DNA of 64,000 nucleotides, from positions 1 through 64,000 of the forward strand of contig NZMY01000059.1 of assembly GCA_002694745.1 (NCBI GenBank). The letters are read 5' to 3'. The first letter of the stretch is position 1. Each line of letters begins with the position of its first letter. The position numbers and the translations under genes were made by a program. Positions 44,553 through 53,289 of this stretch are shown here, in pieces. The notes beneath the pieces are model-generated. The model had not been told where the DNA came from. It saw only the letters and a list, made by a program, of their open reading frames with translations, and did not search any database. This DNA comes from Croceicoccus sp. Its GTDB lineage: Bacteria > Pseudomonadota > Alphaproteobacteria > Sphingomonadales > Sphingomonadaceae.

Positions 44553-46259
44553 TCATTCGCTGATTCCGAGTTCTTCCATGAGCCGCTGCCGCAGCTTGAA
44601 CTTCTGGATCTTGGAGGCCGACATCGGCCATTCGTCGACATAGCGAATGTGGCGCGGAACCTTGAAGGATGCGATCCTTTCCTTGGCAAAGGCGATCAGC
44701 TCGGCTTCGCTGGGCCGGAAACCGTTCGCCAGCTTGACGAAGGCGGCGGGAACCTCTGCCAGTCTCTGGTCGGGGATGCCGATGACCTGTGAAAGCTCCA
44801 CCGCCTCGTGCGCTTCAAGAACGGTCTCGACTTCGGCGGCGGCGACGTTTTCCCCGCCTACCTTCAGCATGTCCTTGAAACGGCCATGGAATCGCATGTG
44901 GCCATCGCTGTCGAGCGAGCCGATATCCCCGCTGTGATACCAGCCATCGGCGTCGATCGCCTCGGCCGTCTTGACTGGATCGCGGTGATAGCCGTCGAGC
45001 ATGTTGTAGCCCTTGATAAGGACTTCGCCGCGCTGTCCCGTCGGCAGGTCCTTGCCGGTTTCAGTGTCGACGATGCGGACGGAAATCCCCTTGAGCGGAT
45101 AGCCCAAGGTCTGAAAGCCCAGTTCAGGATCCATATCATAGCCGCCGGTGCTAACGATCCCGCTGGCCTCCGACATGCCGAACGTGCCGACCTGAAGTGC
45201 ATTCGGCATTTTTTCGCGATAGGCATCGCCGATCGCCTTGGGCATCTGGCTGAAACAGCTGTTCATCAGCCGCACGCTGCCCATGTCGGTCTTGTCCCAA
45301 TCGGGATGTGCGATCATCGACTGGTGAAAGGTGACGAAGGGCAGAAAGATCATCGTTGCCTTTTCAGTCTCGATCTGGCGCAGGCTTTCGCCCGGATCGA
45401 AATGGGGCTGGCCGATGAAGGTGCCGCCCACCTCTATCGCGCCGAGCATCGCCAGCATGGCCGCGATATGGAACAAAGGCATGGGCGACCAGACGCGCTC
45501 GTCATCCTGAAAAGCCCATCGGTTACGCGCAAGATTGCTGGCTTCGCGGCAGATCGCCTCGTTCGATAGCAGGCAGCCTTTCGGGTTTGCGGAGGTCCCC
45601 GAAGTATAGAGGACCATGCATGTATCGCGCAGCCGGACCGAAAGCCGTGCTTCGTGAACGGCTTCCTCGTCGACGGTGGCTGCTGCGGCATCGAAGGCGG
45701 ACTGGTCAATAAAGCCTGCCGCCTGCTTCCCTCCGTTCAGGATAAGGCGGCGCAAACGCGGGGCCTGCGCAATGTCGAGCGCCATGGGATCGGCACATCG
45801 TCCAATTTCTGGAAAAGCCTCTGTCAGGCGGGTCGTGAAATCGACGAAATCATCGGCCTCGCTGTTCGTTATGACAGCGCATAGTTCGGCATTCTCGACG
45901 ACATAGGCGATTTCGGGGGCGCGATAGCGGGCATTCATCAGGACCGATACGCCGCCCACCATGGAGACGGCGAACAGGGTTTCGACGAAATCGATGCCGG
46001 ATGGCAGCAGGATGCCGACATGGTCGCCCTGCGTGATGCCAAGGCCGAGCAGCCCGCGGGCCCGGTGCAGCACTGATTGCACGACATCGTCATAGCTGCG
46101 CCGTCCCGACGGGAAGACGAGCGCTTCCTTGTCGGGATGTGAGTCCCATGACTTTAGCAACATGTCGGCAAGCGGACTTACACTGACCCGAATACTGGAC
46201 GCATCTTCGCCATTAGCGGACACGCAGGCCTCCTCCATTTTCTGGCTTACTTCGCGCAT
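44553..46259 (-). CDS. AMP-dependent acyl-CoA synthetase/ligase
   Basis: 568 aa of the adenylate-forming family. AMP-binding loop MVLYTSGTSANPKGCLLS, A5 region FGMSEASG, and the Lys-bearing C-terminal lid MSASKIQKFKLR near the end. It resembles CaiC- or medium-chain-type ligases. It would activate a carboxylic acid for the CoA branch (acyl-CoA dehydrogenase, hydratase, SDR) of the same operon. A weak lux-box-like palindrome lies 29 bp upstream. Confidence 0.88.
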   Translation of the reverse strand: MREVSQKMEEACVSANGEDASSIRVSVSPLADMLLKSWDSHPDKEALVFPSGRRSYDDVVQSVLHRARGLLGLGITQGDHVGILLPSGIDFVETLFAVSMVGGVSVLMNARYRAPEIAYVVENAELCAVITNSEADDFVDFTTRLTEAFPEIGRCADPMALDIAQAPRLRRLILNGGKQAAGFIDQSAFDAAAATVDEEAVHEARLSVRLRDTCMVLYTSGTSANPKGCLLSNEAICREASNLARNRWAFQDDERVWSPMPLFHIAAMLAMLGAIEVGGTFIGQPHFDPGESLRQIETEKATMIFLPFVTFHQSMIAHPDWDKTDMGSVRLMNSCFSQMPKAIGDAYREKMPNALQVGTFGMSEASGIVSTGGYDMDPELGFQTLGYPLKGISVRIVDTETGKDLPTGQRGEVLIKGYNMLDGYHRDPVKTAEAIDADGWYHSGDIGSLDSDGHMRFHGRFKDMLKVGGENVAAAEVETVLEAHEAVELSQVIGIPDQRLAEVPAAFVKLANGFRPSEAELIAFAKERIASFKVPRHIRYVDEWPMSASKIQKFKLRQRLMEELGISE

Positions 46260-46288
46260 CTCTGTTCCGCCTCATGGCACTCTCGTGC

Positions 46289-46304
46289 CCTTCCCAAGGA
46301 TAGG
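46289..46304. promoter_or_regulatory. weak lux-box-like palindrome
   Basis: CCTTCC-CAAG-GATAGG: right arm perfect, left arm 4 of 6. Only 29 bp before the ligase start and within the long operon, so less convincing than the other copies. Confidence 0.3.
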
Positions 46305-46323
46305 CTCCCACGCATTGCGCGAC

Positions 46324-47103
46324 CTAACCGCAACCGGCGACGCCGCCGTCGACAGGCAGGGCGACACCGGTGATGTAGGCGCCGGCACGCGACGACAGGA
46401 ACACGACCGATCCGGCGATTTCGTCCGGCCTACCCAGTCGGGCCATCGGAATTTGCGACAGCACCGCCGGGTCCACTTCGTCGTCCTCGCGAAGATGCGC
46501 CGTCATCTTGGTGGGGAAGAAGCCGGGAACGAGCGCGTTGACGTTGATGTTGCGAGCCGCCAGATCGCCGGCCAGATCGCGGCTCAGCATGTGGATGGCC
46601 GCCTTGCTGGCCGAATAGGAATAGGCGCTGAGGCGGGCCGTCTTCAGCCCCGCGACGGAACCGATATTGATGACCCTTGCCGGATCGTCGGGGGTCCCGG
46701 CGGCTTCCAGCGCGCCTAGCAATTCGCGGACCAGCGTGAAGGGCGCCTGCACATTGACCATCATCACGCCCGGCCATGCCTTGTCGGGATAATTGTCGAC
46801 CGGCCCGCCCCATGTCTTGCCGGCATTATTGACAAGAATATGGAGCTTGTCGCCGCAAGCGGCGCGCAACCGGTTGGCAAGGTCCACCGCAGCTTCGGGG
46901 CTGGAAAGATCACAGGGCAAGGGGATGCAGACACCCAGCGACGACATTTCCGCCGCCGCCGTATTGCACACGTCTTCCTTCCTCGACGTGATCGCGACCG
47001 TGGCCCCCGCCTTCAGCAGACCCTCGGAAATCATGCGGCCAAGGCCTTGCGCGCCGCCCGTGATCAGCGCGACTTTTCCGCTCAGATCGAAAAGCCCGGT
47101 CAT
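46324..47103 (-). CDS. short-chain dehydrogenase/reductase
   Basis: 259 aa with LITGGAQGLGRMIS, NNAGKTW, a Ser in NIGSVAGL and catalytic YSASK. The start overlaps the stop of the zinc-type dehydrogenase by 4 nt. Paralogue in style to the 40448 SDR. Confidence 0.85.
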   Translation of the reverse strand: MTGLFDLSGKVALITGGAQGLGRMISEGLLKAGATVAITSRKEDVCNTAAAEMSSLGVCIPLPCDLSSPEAAVDLANRLRAACGDKLHILVNNAGKTWGGPVDNYPDKAWPGVMMVNVQAPFTLVRELLGALEAAGTPDDPARVINIGSVAGLKTARLSAYSYSASKAAIHMLSRDLAGDLAARNINVNALVPGFFPTKMTAHLREDDEVDPAVLSQIPMARLGRPDEIAGSVVFLSSRAGAYITGVALPVDGGVAGCG

Positions 47104-48101
47104 ACGGTGATCGCCACTTTGCCGAACTTGTGATCGTTTTCGAGATAGGTCAGAGCCTTGTCGGCTTCGGCCAGAGGAAACGTCTTTTCGATCACCGGCT
47201 TGATGCCATGCTTGTCGATGAAATCCAGCATGTTGCGGAAATCTTCAGGATCTCCGACCTGACTGCCGACGATGCTGGCACTCTTCAGGAAAACGCCGGT
47301 CGCGGTAATCTCGAACTTATCGCCTGCGGTCGATCCATAGATCACGATGCGGGCGCCCGGTTTTATGGCACGAATGTAATTGGCATAGCTCGGTCCGGGC
47401 GCGCCATCGAGTACGACGTCGATGCCGCCCGTCATCGGGCCGACCTTCTTGCGCCATTCGGGATCGGTGTAGAGCAGGCCGTCGGTCGCGCCCATGCTCT
47501 TGGCACGTTCGATGACTTCTTCGCTTTCACCCGTGACATAGACCTTGCAGCCAAGCGCCACCGCATAGGCGAGGCCAAAGGTCGCTACGCCGCCGCCGAC
47601 GCCGCTGATCAGAACGGTATCGGTAGGCTGCAGCTGGCCCTTGAACATCAGCGCGCGCCATGCCGTCAGGCCGGTCAGGATCGAAGCGGCGGCCTCTTCC
47701 CAGCTCATGCCCGCGGGCTTCGGGGCCAGATTTTCGGCAGGGACACAGACATATTCGGCGATCGTGCCAGGGTGCGGCATGCCCAGCAGGCCGAATTCGG
47801 CCTGCGGGGCGTGGCGGTTTGGTCCCCAATCGCGGCCGGGATACAACACGACTTCGTCGCCGATTTCGACGCCAGTGACGCCTTCGCCGATCATGTCGAC
47901 GACGCCGGCGCCGTCGCAGCCCATGGTGCAAGGTGTGACCATCCCGGGGTACAGCCCGCGCGAGATCCACATTTCCCGGTGGTTCATCGACGCCGCCTTG
48001 ATCGCGACCCGCACTTGTCCGGCAACAGGTTCCGGCGTCTCGACATCCACCACGCGAACGGCTTCTGGACCATCCGTGGATTCGAGCAATAGAGCTTTCA
48101 T
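47100..48101 (-). CDS. zinc-type alcohol dehydrogenase / quinone oxidoreductase
   Basis: 333 aa MDR-superfamily protein. GroES-like N-terminal half with MGCDGAGVVD, then the NADP Rossmann half with SGVGGGVATFGLAYA. The structural-zinc Cys cluster is absent, which suggests a quinone-oxidoreductase or zinc-free enoyl-reductase type. AAGGA precedes the ATG at 10 nt. First gene of the 14-gene minus-strand operon. Confidence 0.83.
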   Translation of the reverse strand: MKALLLESTDGPEAVRVVDVETPEPVAGQVRVAIKAASMNHREMWISRGLYPGMVTPCTMGCDGAGVVDMIGEGVTGVEIGDEVVLYPGRDWGPNRHAPQAEFGLLGMPHPGTIAEYVCVPAENLAPKPAGMSWEEAAASILTGLTAWRALMFKGQLQPTDTVLISGVGGGVATFGLAYAVALGCKVYVTGESEEVIERAKSMGATDGLLYTDPEWRKKVGPMTGGIDVVLDGAPGPSYANYIRAIKPGARIVIYGSTAGDKFEITATGVFLKSASIVGSQVGDPEDFRNMLDFIDKHGIKPVIEKTFPLAEADKALTYLENDHKFGKVAITV

Positions 48102-48383
48102 AAGTCGGGAATCCTTTTTCTATAATCGGTTATTGGCACGGATGGCCAAAGAGCGGCGGCGCCATTTCTGACCGTGAGGTTGGTGATGGATGCGGCCGGG
48201 GCGAATGCGGGTGTCATGCGCGGATTCTCGCGTTCGTCCGCTGCCGGACGAATTCCCGCAGGGAATGGCGCACTCCCGCCAATTTGAAATTCATATCCCA
48301 ACTCCCGCTGCCGCAAGATCATCGTCCTGCACGCCGATAGCTTTATCGGATTGTGGGGTTATCGCCGCCCAAGCGCATCACAA

Positions 48384-48399
48384 CCTATCTGCGGATAGG
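48384..48399. promoter_or_regulatory. perfect lux-box-like palindrome (shared motif)
   Basis: CCTATC-TGCG-GATAGG is a perfect 6+6 palindrome and the best match to the shared motif. It lies 89 bp upstream of the preferred LAL start at 48489, in keeping with autoregulation. Confidence 0.65.
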
Positions 48400-48445
48400 A
48401 AATCGGGCTTGCCATGATGGATGCGCTGCACGATAACAGCGGCAT

Positions 48446-48464
48446 TGCCGGCATACGACCGGCA
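48446..48464. repeat. leader hairpin TGCCGG-N7-CCGGCA
   Basis: A perfect 6-bp stem with a 7-nt loop. If translation starts at 48489, it falls in the 5' leader of the regulator mRNA, just before its ribosome-binding site, and could modulate translation. Confidence 0.35.
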
Positions 48465-48488
48465 GGGAGAGGCGAAGAGGCTGGCCAC

Positions 48489-51164
48489 ATGGGCTTAGTG
48501 CAGACCACGATCGTGCCGCCGCGTTCGGCGCACGCGTATGTGAAACGGGCAAGGATCGAAAGCCTGGCGGAAAAGATCGCCGGCTATCGCGCAGTCACGG
48601 TTATCGCTCCGGCCGGTTTCGGGAAGACAACCGCCATGCTGCGATGGGCCGACCTGCTGGCCGAACGAGGGCGATCCGTTCTTTGGATCGCGGCGCGCGC
48701 CGGTGTGGACAGTCTCGACACCTTTCTCGAGGCACTGTCCCAGGCCTGTGTCGTGTCGGGTCTTGGCATCGCTTCCAGCGATCCGCGTGCATGGTTCGTC
48801 GAGCTTGCCAAGCGATCGGGCGCGGCGCCGATCCTGTTCATAGACGATGCCCAGTTGCTGCCCCGCGAAGTGCATGATTTCGTCGAGCAGCTGATTTTCA
48901 GCTCACGCGACGGGTTGACGACCGTCATGGCGTCCCGGGGCGAAAATGACATCAATCTCGCTCGCCTGAGATCGCTGGGATACCTGATGGAAGTCAGGAT
49001 GGCGGACCTGTGTTTCGATACAGAGGAAGCAAGCAGCCTGCTGAGGCAGGAAATTGGGGCAGAGCCGACTGCGGCGCAGATCCAGCGCATGATAATGGAT
49101 ACACAGGGCTGGGCCGCCGGCCTGATTCTTGCCTCCCAGACGTGGCACAAGTATAGTTTGCACGCGGAAATGCCTGAACGGGCGGCCAGTCGGCTGCGTT
49201 ACGAATATGCGAGCTATTTCCACGAGGAAGTGATCGAGGGACTTCCGCAGGAATTGCGGAACTTCATCATCGACACCTCGATCCTGAAAGAACTTTCGCC
49301 GTCGGCTTGCGCTGCGGTGATCGGCCAGAGCGAAGCGCGCAAATATCTCGACGAGGCTTTCGAGCGCGGGCTCTTCCTGATCGAACTGGACCGCGAGCAG
49401 GGCGAATATCGCCACTACAAGCTGTTCCGCGAAATGGTTCTGGGGCGGCTCATGAAGCTGGCACCTGAACGCGCAGCCGAATTGCACCGGCGCGCCAGCC
49501 GCTTCTACGCAGAAACCAGCAATTATCACCTTGCACTGGAGCATGCCGAGCAAAGTACCGATCAGGAATTTCTCGCGTCGCAGATCGAAACCCTAGCCGA
49601 ACAGATGATCTATGCCGGGCTGATGCAGCGGCTTGACGAACTGGCTAGCCGGTTGCCGTGGCAGGTGGTCGAGGACAAGCCGTCGATCCTGCTGGCCATG
49701 TCGTGGCGGCGCAGCAGGCGACTGGCATTCACGTCCGCCGAACGCCTGATCGAAGCGGCGGAAAAAGCCATCGAAGATAAGATGGATGCCGGCGAACTGG
49801 ATGACTACGCAGCGCGACAGCTGGATTTTCATGTGCGCCACCGCAAGGTCATGTTGCACGCCGCACGCGACGACATGGTCGCGGTAGAGGAGGAATGCGG
49901 CCCGCTGTTGGCCGATCTGGGTGACGATCATCCATATCTCAGCTGTACCCTGCTGGCACAGCTGCTTTCCGCCCGTCGTGAGCTGTTTCACTTCCACGAC
50001 ATGCTTCGACTGGAAGGTGAATTGCGCAAGGCATTGGCGCGACCGGGTTCAGCCTTCGCATCGATTGCGCTCAAGTCGTCGGTCGCGCCTACGCTCGTCG
50101 CACAGGGCAAGACGGAAACCGCAAAGCAGTTCCTGCATGAAGCGCAGGAAATCGCGCGCAAGCGTGAAAGCGAGGTTTCGGGGCTAGGCGCGCTGCCGGC
50201 ACTTCCGTTGGCCGAGATATTATACGAATGCGGCGAACTGGACGAGGCAGCCAGGCTGGTCGACCAGTACATGCCTTCTATTCGACAATGGGGCTTCGTC
50301 GATCAAGTCGCGTCGGGATATCTCGTGCGCGCCCGGCTGGCGGCCGCCGATGGCGACCTCGCTTCGGCGCTTTCGGTGCTGGAGGAAGCGCATCTTGTCG
50401 CGATCGAATGCGGGCTCGACCGTTTGCGGGCCATGGTCGTATCGGAACAGGTACGCATTTTGATCAAGAACGGGCAGCTGGAACAGGCCGAAACGCTGTT
50501 CTATTCCTGCGACCTGGTGGGCGAAGGAGAACCTGTCCCCACGCTGAATCCGTCGCGGCTCAACGAATGGCTGGCTATTGCCTGGCTGCGGATTGAAATG
50601 CACCGGTTCAGGCTGGTGCGCTCGCGCAAGGTGGCGAAGCGCTGGCTGGAACTGGTGCGCCGCCGGGGCGCCATCCGTTCCGCCCTGTCGTTCGAACTGC
50701 TGCTGGCCGAAATTGCGGTACTGGCAGGCAACCGCTCGGAAGCGCGCCGTTCAGTGCGCGCTGCCGTGGAACTGGCCGAGACCGGCGGCTGGCTGCGCCC
50801 GTTCCTCGACGAGGGGGAAGCGATTGCTGCGCTGATCGTCGACGCCTATGGGACTGGCCCGATCCTCGACGATCCGGTCGACAGGTTTGCCCATGGGTTG
50901 GTGAAGCTGCTCAAGGGAAATCCGCAGATCGATCAGGACGAAGAGGACGATGACGAGTTCGGCCCCAGCGGCGGCCTGTCGCTGCGCGAGATCGAGATCC
51001 TCACCCAGGTGAGCGGCGGCCTGCGCAACAGGGAAATCGGTGACCGGCTAGGCCTGACCGAAGGCACAGTCAAATGGTACATGCAGCAGATCTACGACAA
51101 GCTGGGCGTTCGCCGCCGTCCGCAAGCCGTTCTGCGGGCACGGCAGCTGGGCATTTTGTCCTGA
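48489..51164 (+). CDS. MalT/LuxR-type (LAL) transcriptional regulator
   Basis: An 891-aa large ATP-binding LuxR regulator. N-terminal NTPase with Walker A APAGFGKTT (residues 40-48) and Walker B-like PILFIDDAQ. A long helical TPR-like middle, then a GerE helix-turn-helix at 830-891 (LSLREIEILTQ, LRNREIGDRLGLTEGTVKWYM). ATG 48489 is chosen because AAGAGG sits 8 nt upstream. ATG 48414 in the same frame lacks a ribosome-binding site and begins only 15 bp after the palindrome. It is the best candidate to bind the repeated CCTATC-N4-GATAGG sites, including the one before its own gene and the F420 operon. Confidence 0.88.
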   Translation: MGLVQTTIVPPRSAHAYVKRARIESLAEKIAGYRAVTVIAPAGFGKTTAMLRWADLLAERGRSVLWIAARAGVDSLDTFLEALSQACVVSGLGIASSDPRAWFVELAKRSGAAPILFIDDAQLLPREVHDFVEQLIFSSRDGLTTVMASRGENDINLARLRSLGYLMEVRMADLCFDTEEASSLLRQEIGAEPTAAQIQRMIMDTQGWAAGLILASQTWHKYSLHAEMPERAASRLRYEYASYFHEEVIEGLPQELRNFIIDTSILKELSPSACAAVIGQSEARKYLDEAFERGLFLIELDREQGEYRHYKLFREMVLGRLMKLAPERAAELHRRASRFYAETSNYHLALEHAEQSTDQEFLASQIETLAEQMIYAGLMQRLDELASRLPWQVVEDKPSILLAMSWRRSRRLAFTSAERLIEAAEKAIEDKMDAGELDDYAARQLDFHVRHRKVMLHAARDDMVAVEEECGPLLADLGDDHPYLSCTLLAQLLSARRELFHFHDMLRLEGELRKALARPGSAFASIALKSSVAPTLVAQGKTETAKQFLHEAQEIARKRESEVSGLGALPALPLAEILYECGELDEAARLVDQYMPSIRQWGFVDQVASGYLVRARLAAADGDLASALSVLEEAHLVAIECGLDRLRAMVVSEQVRILIKNGQLEQAETLFYSCDLVGEGEPVPTLNPSRLNEWLAIAWLRIEMHRFRLVRSRKVAKRWLELVRRRGAIRSALSFELLLAEIAVLAGNRSEARRSVRAAVELAETGGWLRPFLDEGEAIAALIVDAYGTGPILDDPVDRFAHGLVKLLKGNPQIDQDEEDDDEFGPSGGLSLREIEILTQVSGGLRNREIGDRLGLTEGTVKWYMQQIYDKLGVRRRPQAVLRARQLGILS

Positions 51165-51167
51165 CAC

Positions 51168-51183
51168 CCTATCGAAGGTTAGA
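51168..51183. promoter_or_regulatory. lux-box-like palindrome (partial) before the F420 operon
   Basis: CCTATC-GAAG-GTTAGA: left arm perfect, right arm 4 of 6. It lies 63 bp upstream of the BKACE start, the same distance class as the stronger copies. A -10-like TATAGC is at 51221-51226. Confidence 0.45.
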
Positions 51184-51246
51184 TTACGCCCGGTACCGCA
51201 CGTCCTACCGCAGGGGAAACTATAGCATTTCTGGCGGGAGTATTCT

Positions 51247-52176
51247 GTGGCCAAGGGTAAGGTAATCATCAGCTGCGCGGTGACCGGCGCGATCCATACG
51301 CCGAGCATGTCGCCGCATTTGCCGGTGACCGCTGACGAGATTGCGGAAGCGGCCATCGGCGCGGCTGACGCGGGTGCGGCCATCATTCATTTGCACGCCC
51401 GCAATCCCAAGGACGGGCGTCCGGACCAGAATCCCGATCTCTACGAACCCTTCCTCAAGGTCATCAAGCAGCGGACCGATGCGGTGCTGAACATCACCAC
51501 CGGCGGCCATCCCTCGATGACGCTGGAGGAACGGCTGCGACCGGCAACGCGTTTCGCGCCGGAAGTCGCCAGCCTCAACATGGGTTCGATGGGGTTCGGC
51601 CTGTTCCCGATGCTGAACCGCTACAAGGACTGGAAATACGACTGGGAGCCGGCCACGCTTGAGGCATCGCGCGACTTGGTATTCAAGAACACCTACAAGG
51701 ATATCGAAGGGCTGCTGGAACTGCTTTCCCCGCTGGGCACGCGGTTCGAATTCGAATGCTATGATACCAGCCATCTCTACAATCTGGCGCATTTCCTCGA
51801 TCGCGGGCTGGTGAAGGCTCCGCTGTTCGTTCAGACCTGCTTCGGCATCCTTGGGGGCATCGGCAGCCACCCTGATGATATCCAGCACATGAAGCGCACG
51901 GCGGACAGGCTGTTCGGCGACCAGTATGAATGGTCGGTGCTGGGCGCCGGTGCACGGCAGATGAGCATCGTCGCCATGGCGGCATCGATGGGCGGCAACG
52001 TTCGCGTGGGCCTTGAAGATTCGCTCTGGGCCGGTCCGGGCCGACTGGCGGAAACCAACGCCGAACAAGTCGCGACCGCAAAAGCCATCGTAGAGGGTAT
52101 GGGCCTGTCCGTGGCAACGCCTGACGAAGCGCGCCAGATCCTTGACCTCAAGGGCGCCGACCGGACCAATATCTGA
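51247..52176 (+). CDS. BKACE (DUF849) beta-keto acid cleavage enzyme
   Basis: 309 aa. The zinc ligands H48 and H50 are in HLHAR, after the conserved CAVTGAIHTPS start. BKACE enzymes condense a beta-keto acid with acetyl-CoA to give acetoacetate and a new acyl-CoA, without ATP. It starts with GTG behind GGGAG at 6 nt. First gene of the F420 operon. Its position suggests that a beta-keto acid formed by the F420-dependent steps is cleaved here. Confidence 0.88.
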   Translation: MAKGKVIISCAVTGAIHTPSMSPHLPVTADEIAEAAIGAADAGAAIIHLHARNPKDGRPDQNPDLYEPFLKVIKQRTDAVLNITTGGHPSMTLEERLRPATRFAPEVASLNMGSMGFGLFPMLNRYKDWKYDWEPATLEASRDLVFKNTYKDIEGLLELLSPLGTRFEFECYDTSHLYNLAHFLDRGLVKAPLFVQTCFGILGGIGSHPDDIQHMKRTADRLFGDQYEWSVLGAGARQMSIVAMAASMGGNVRVGLEDSLWAGPGRLAETNAEQVATAKAIVEGMGLSVATPDEARQILDLKGADRTNI

Positions 52177-52281
52177 GCAGGAAATGATCCACGCAGGACC
52201 AGGACGCTATAGGGAACGCGGCGATAGTCAGCGCAGTCACGTTGCGCCGCCGGCCCGTTGCGTTTGCTGGGGGCGAGGCCG

Positions 52282-53283
52282 ATGAAGCTGGGTATCTGTT
52301 CGATGTGGGGCACCTCGCTGGACTTGTTCCGCAGCGAGGTGAGGCTGGCGGCGGAGCTGGACTATGATCTGATCACGGTCGGGGATTCGCCGGCCGGCTG
52401 GCATGAAATGGTCACCTCCATGACATTGGCGGCACTTGAAGCGCCCAAGGCGCGGATCGGCTCGCTTGTGACATCGCCGTTCATGCGCCACCCGCTCGTC
52501 GCGGCGAGTGCCTTTGCCACCATCGACAAATTGACGGGCGGGCGGGCGGTCATGGGATTTGCGACAGGGGGCAGCACGGTCCTGGCCGTGGGGCGCGCAC
52601 CGGCCACGCAAAAGGAAGTGCGGGCCGAACTTGTCGCCCTGCGCCAGCTTTTCGCCGGCGAGGAGATCGAGTGGGAAGGGCGGCCCGTCAAATCGCTTCG
52701 CTTCGCGCGCAAGGTTCCGATCTATTATTCCGCTTTCGGCCCAAAGGCTCTCGCGCTTGCAGGAGAGCTTGCCGATGGGGCCATCCTGTTTGCAGGTGAC
52801 CAGAGCCTCGATGCACTGGAGCAGAGGATTGCTGAGTTGCGCGTTGCCGCCGCCAGGGCGGGCCGCGATGCCGATGCGCTCGACATCTGGGTGACCAGCT
52901 ATATTTCGGTGCGAGAGCATCGGCAGCAGGCCATCGACGACCTGAAGGCTTTTATTGCCGTCAATGCGATGGCCTTTCGTACGCCCGAGACGTTGGCGAT
53001 GCTGCCCGATAATGTCCGCCCGCTCGTCCAGGCTTTTCAGGCACGTTATGATCCATCGGAACATGTCGTGGTCGGCGGACGCAACGTTCGGCTGATGGAC
53101 GAGATGGGGCTCACCGAATTCCTGCAGGATTTCGATACGATCGCGGGACCTGAAGACCACGTGGCAGGGGTCATGGCCAGGATGGAAGCGATGGGTGTTT
53201 CCACGCTTATCGCCGCGCTTCCTGGGCATGCCGATCCGCTCACCACGATCCGCGGCCTCGCAGCCGCAAGAAAGAGAATGTAA
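52282..53283 (+). CDS. LLM-class F420-dependent oxidoreductase (Mer-like)
   Basis: 333 aa of the luciferase-like monooxygenase TIM-barrel superfamily: VTSPFMRHPLVAASAFATIDKLTGGR is the family's central block (given here as two adjoining parts: VTSPFMRHPL and ATIDKLTGGR). It has the Mer/F420-type order of motifs. ATG 52282 (GAGG nearby) is preferred to the upstream TTG. It lies in front of FO synthase, so F420H2 is a more likely cofactor than FMNH2. It may reduce a C=C, C=N or carbonyl in the substrate of the operon. Confidence 0.8.
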   Translation: MKLGICSMWGTSLDLFRSEVRLAAELDYDLITVGDSPAGWHEMVTSMTLAALEAPKARIGSLVTSPFMRHPLVAASAFATIDKLTGGRAVMGFATGGSTVLAVGRAPATQKEVRAELVALRQLFAGEEIEWEGRPVKSLRFARKVPIYYSAFGPKALALAGELADGAILFAGDQSLDALEQRIAELRVAAARAGRDADALDIWVTSYISVREHRQQAIDDLKAFIAVNAMAFRTPETLAMLPDNVRPLVQAFQARYDPSEHVVVGGRNVRLMDEMGLTEFLQDFDTIAGPEDHVAGVMARMEAMGVSTLIAALPGHADPLTTIRGLAAARKRM

Positions 53284-53289
53284 CGCGAT

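Larger units (their letters stand above)
48102..48488. other. regulatory region between the long operon and the LAL regulator
   Basis: 387 bp with no supported gene. On the minus strand a -10-like TATAGA lies near 48120, before the zinc-type dehydrogenase. On the plus side it holds a perfect lux-box-like palindrome (48384-48399), a possible -10 GATAAC (48432-48437) and a hairpin (48446-48464) before the regulator start. Confidence 0.5.

Noticed and set aside
48414-48488. Start of the LAL regulator at ATG 48414
   Set aside because: No ribosome-binding site at a usable distance, and the start would lie 15 bp after the operator-like palindrome. ATG 48489 has AAGAGG at 8 nt.
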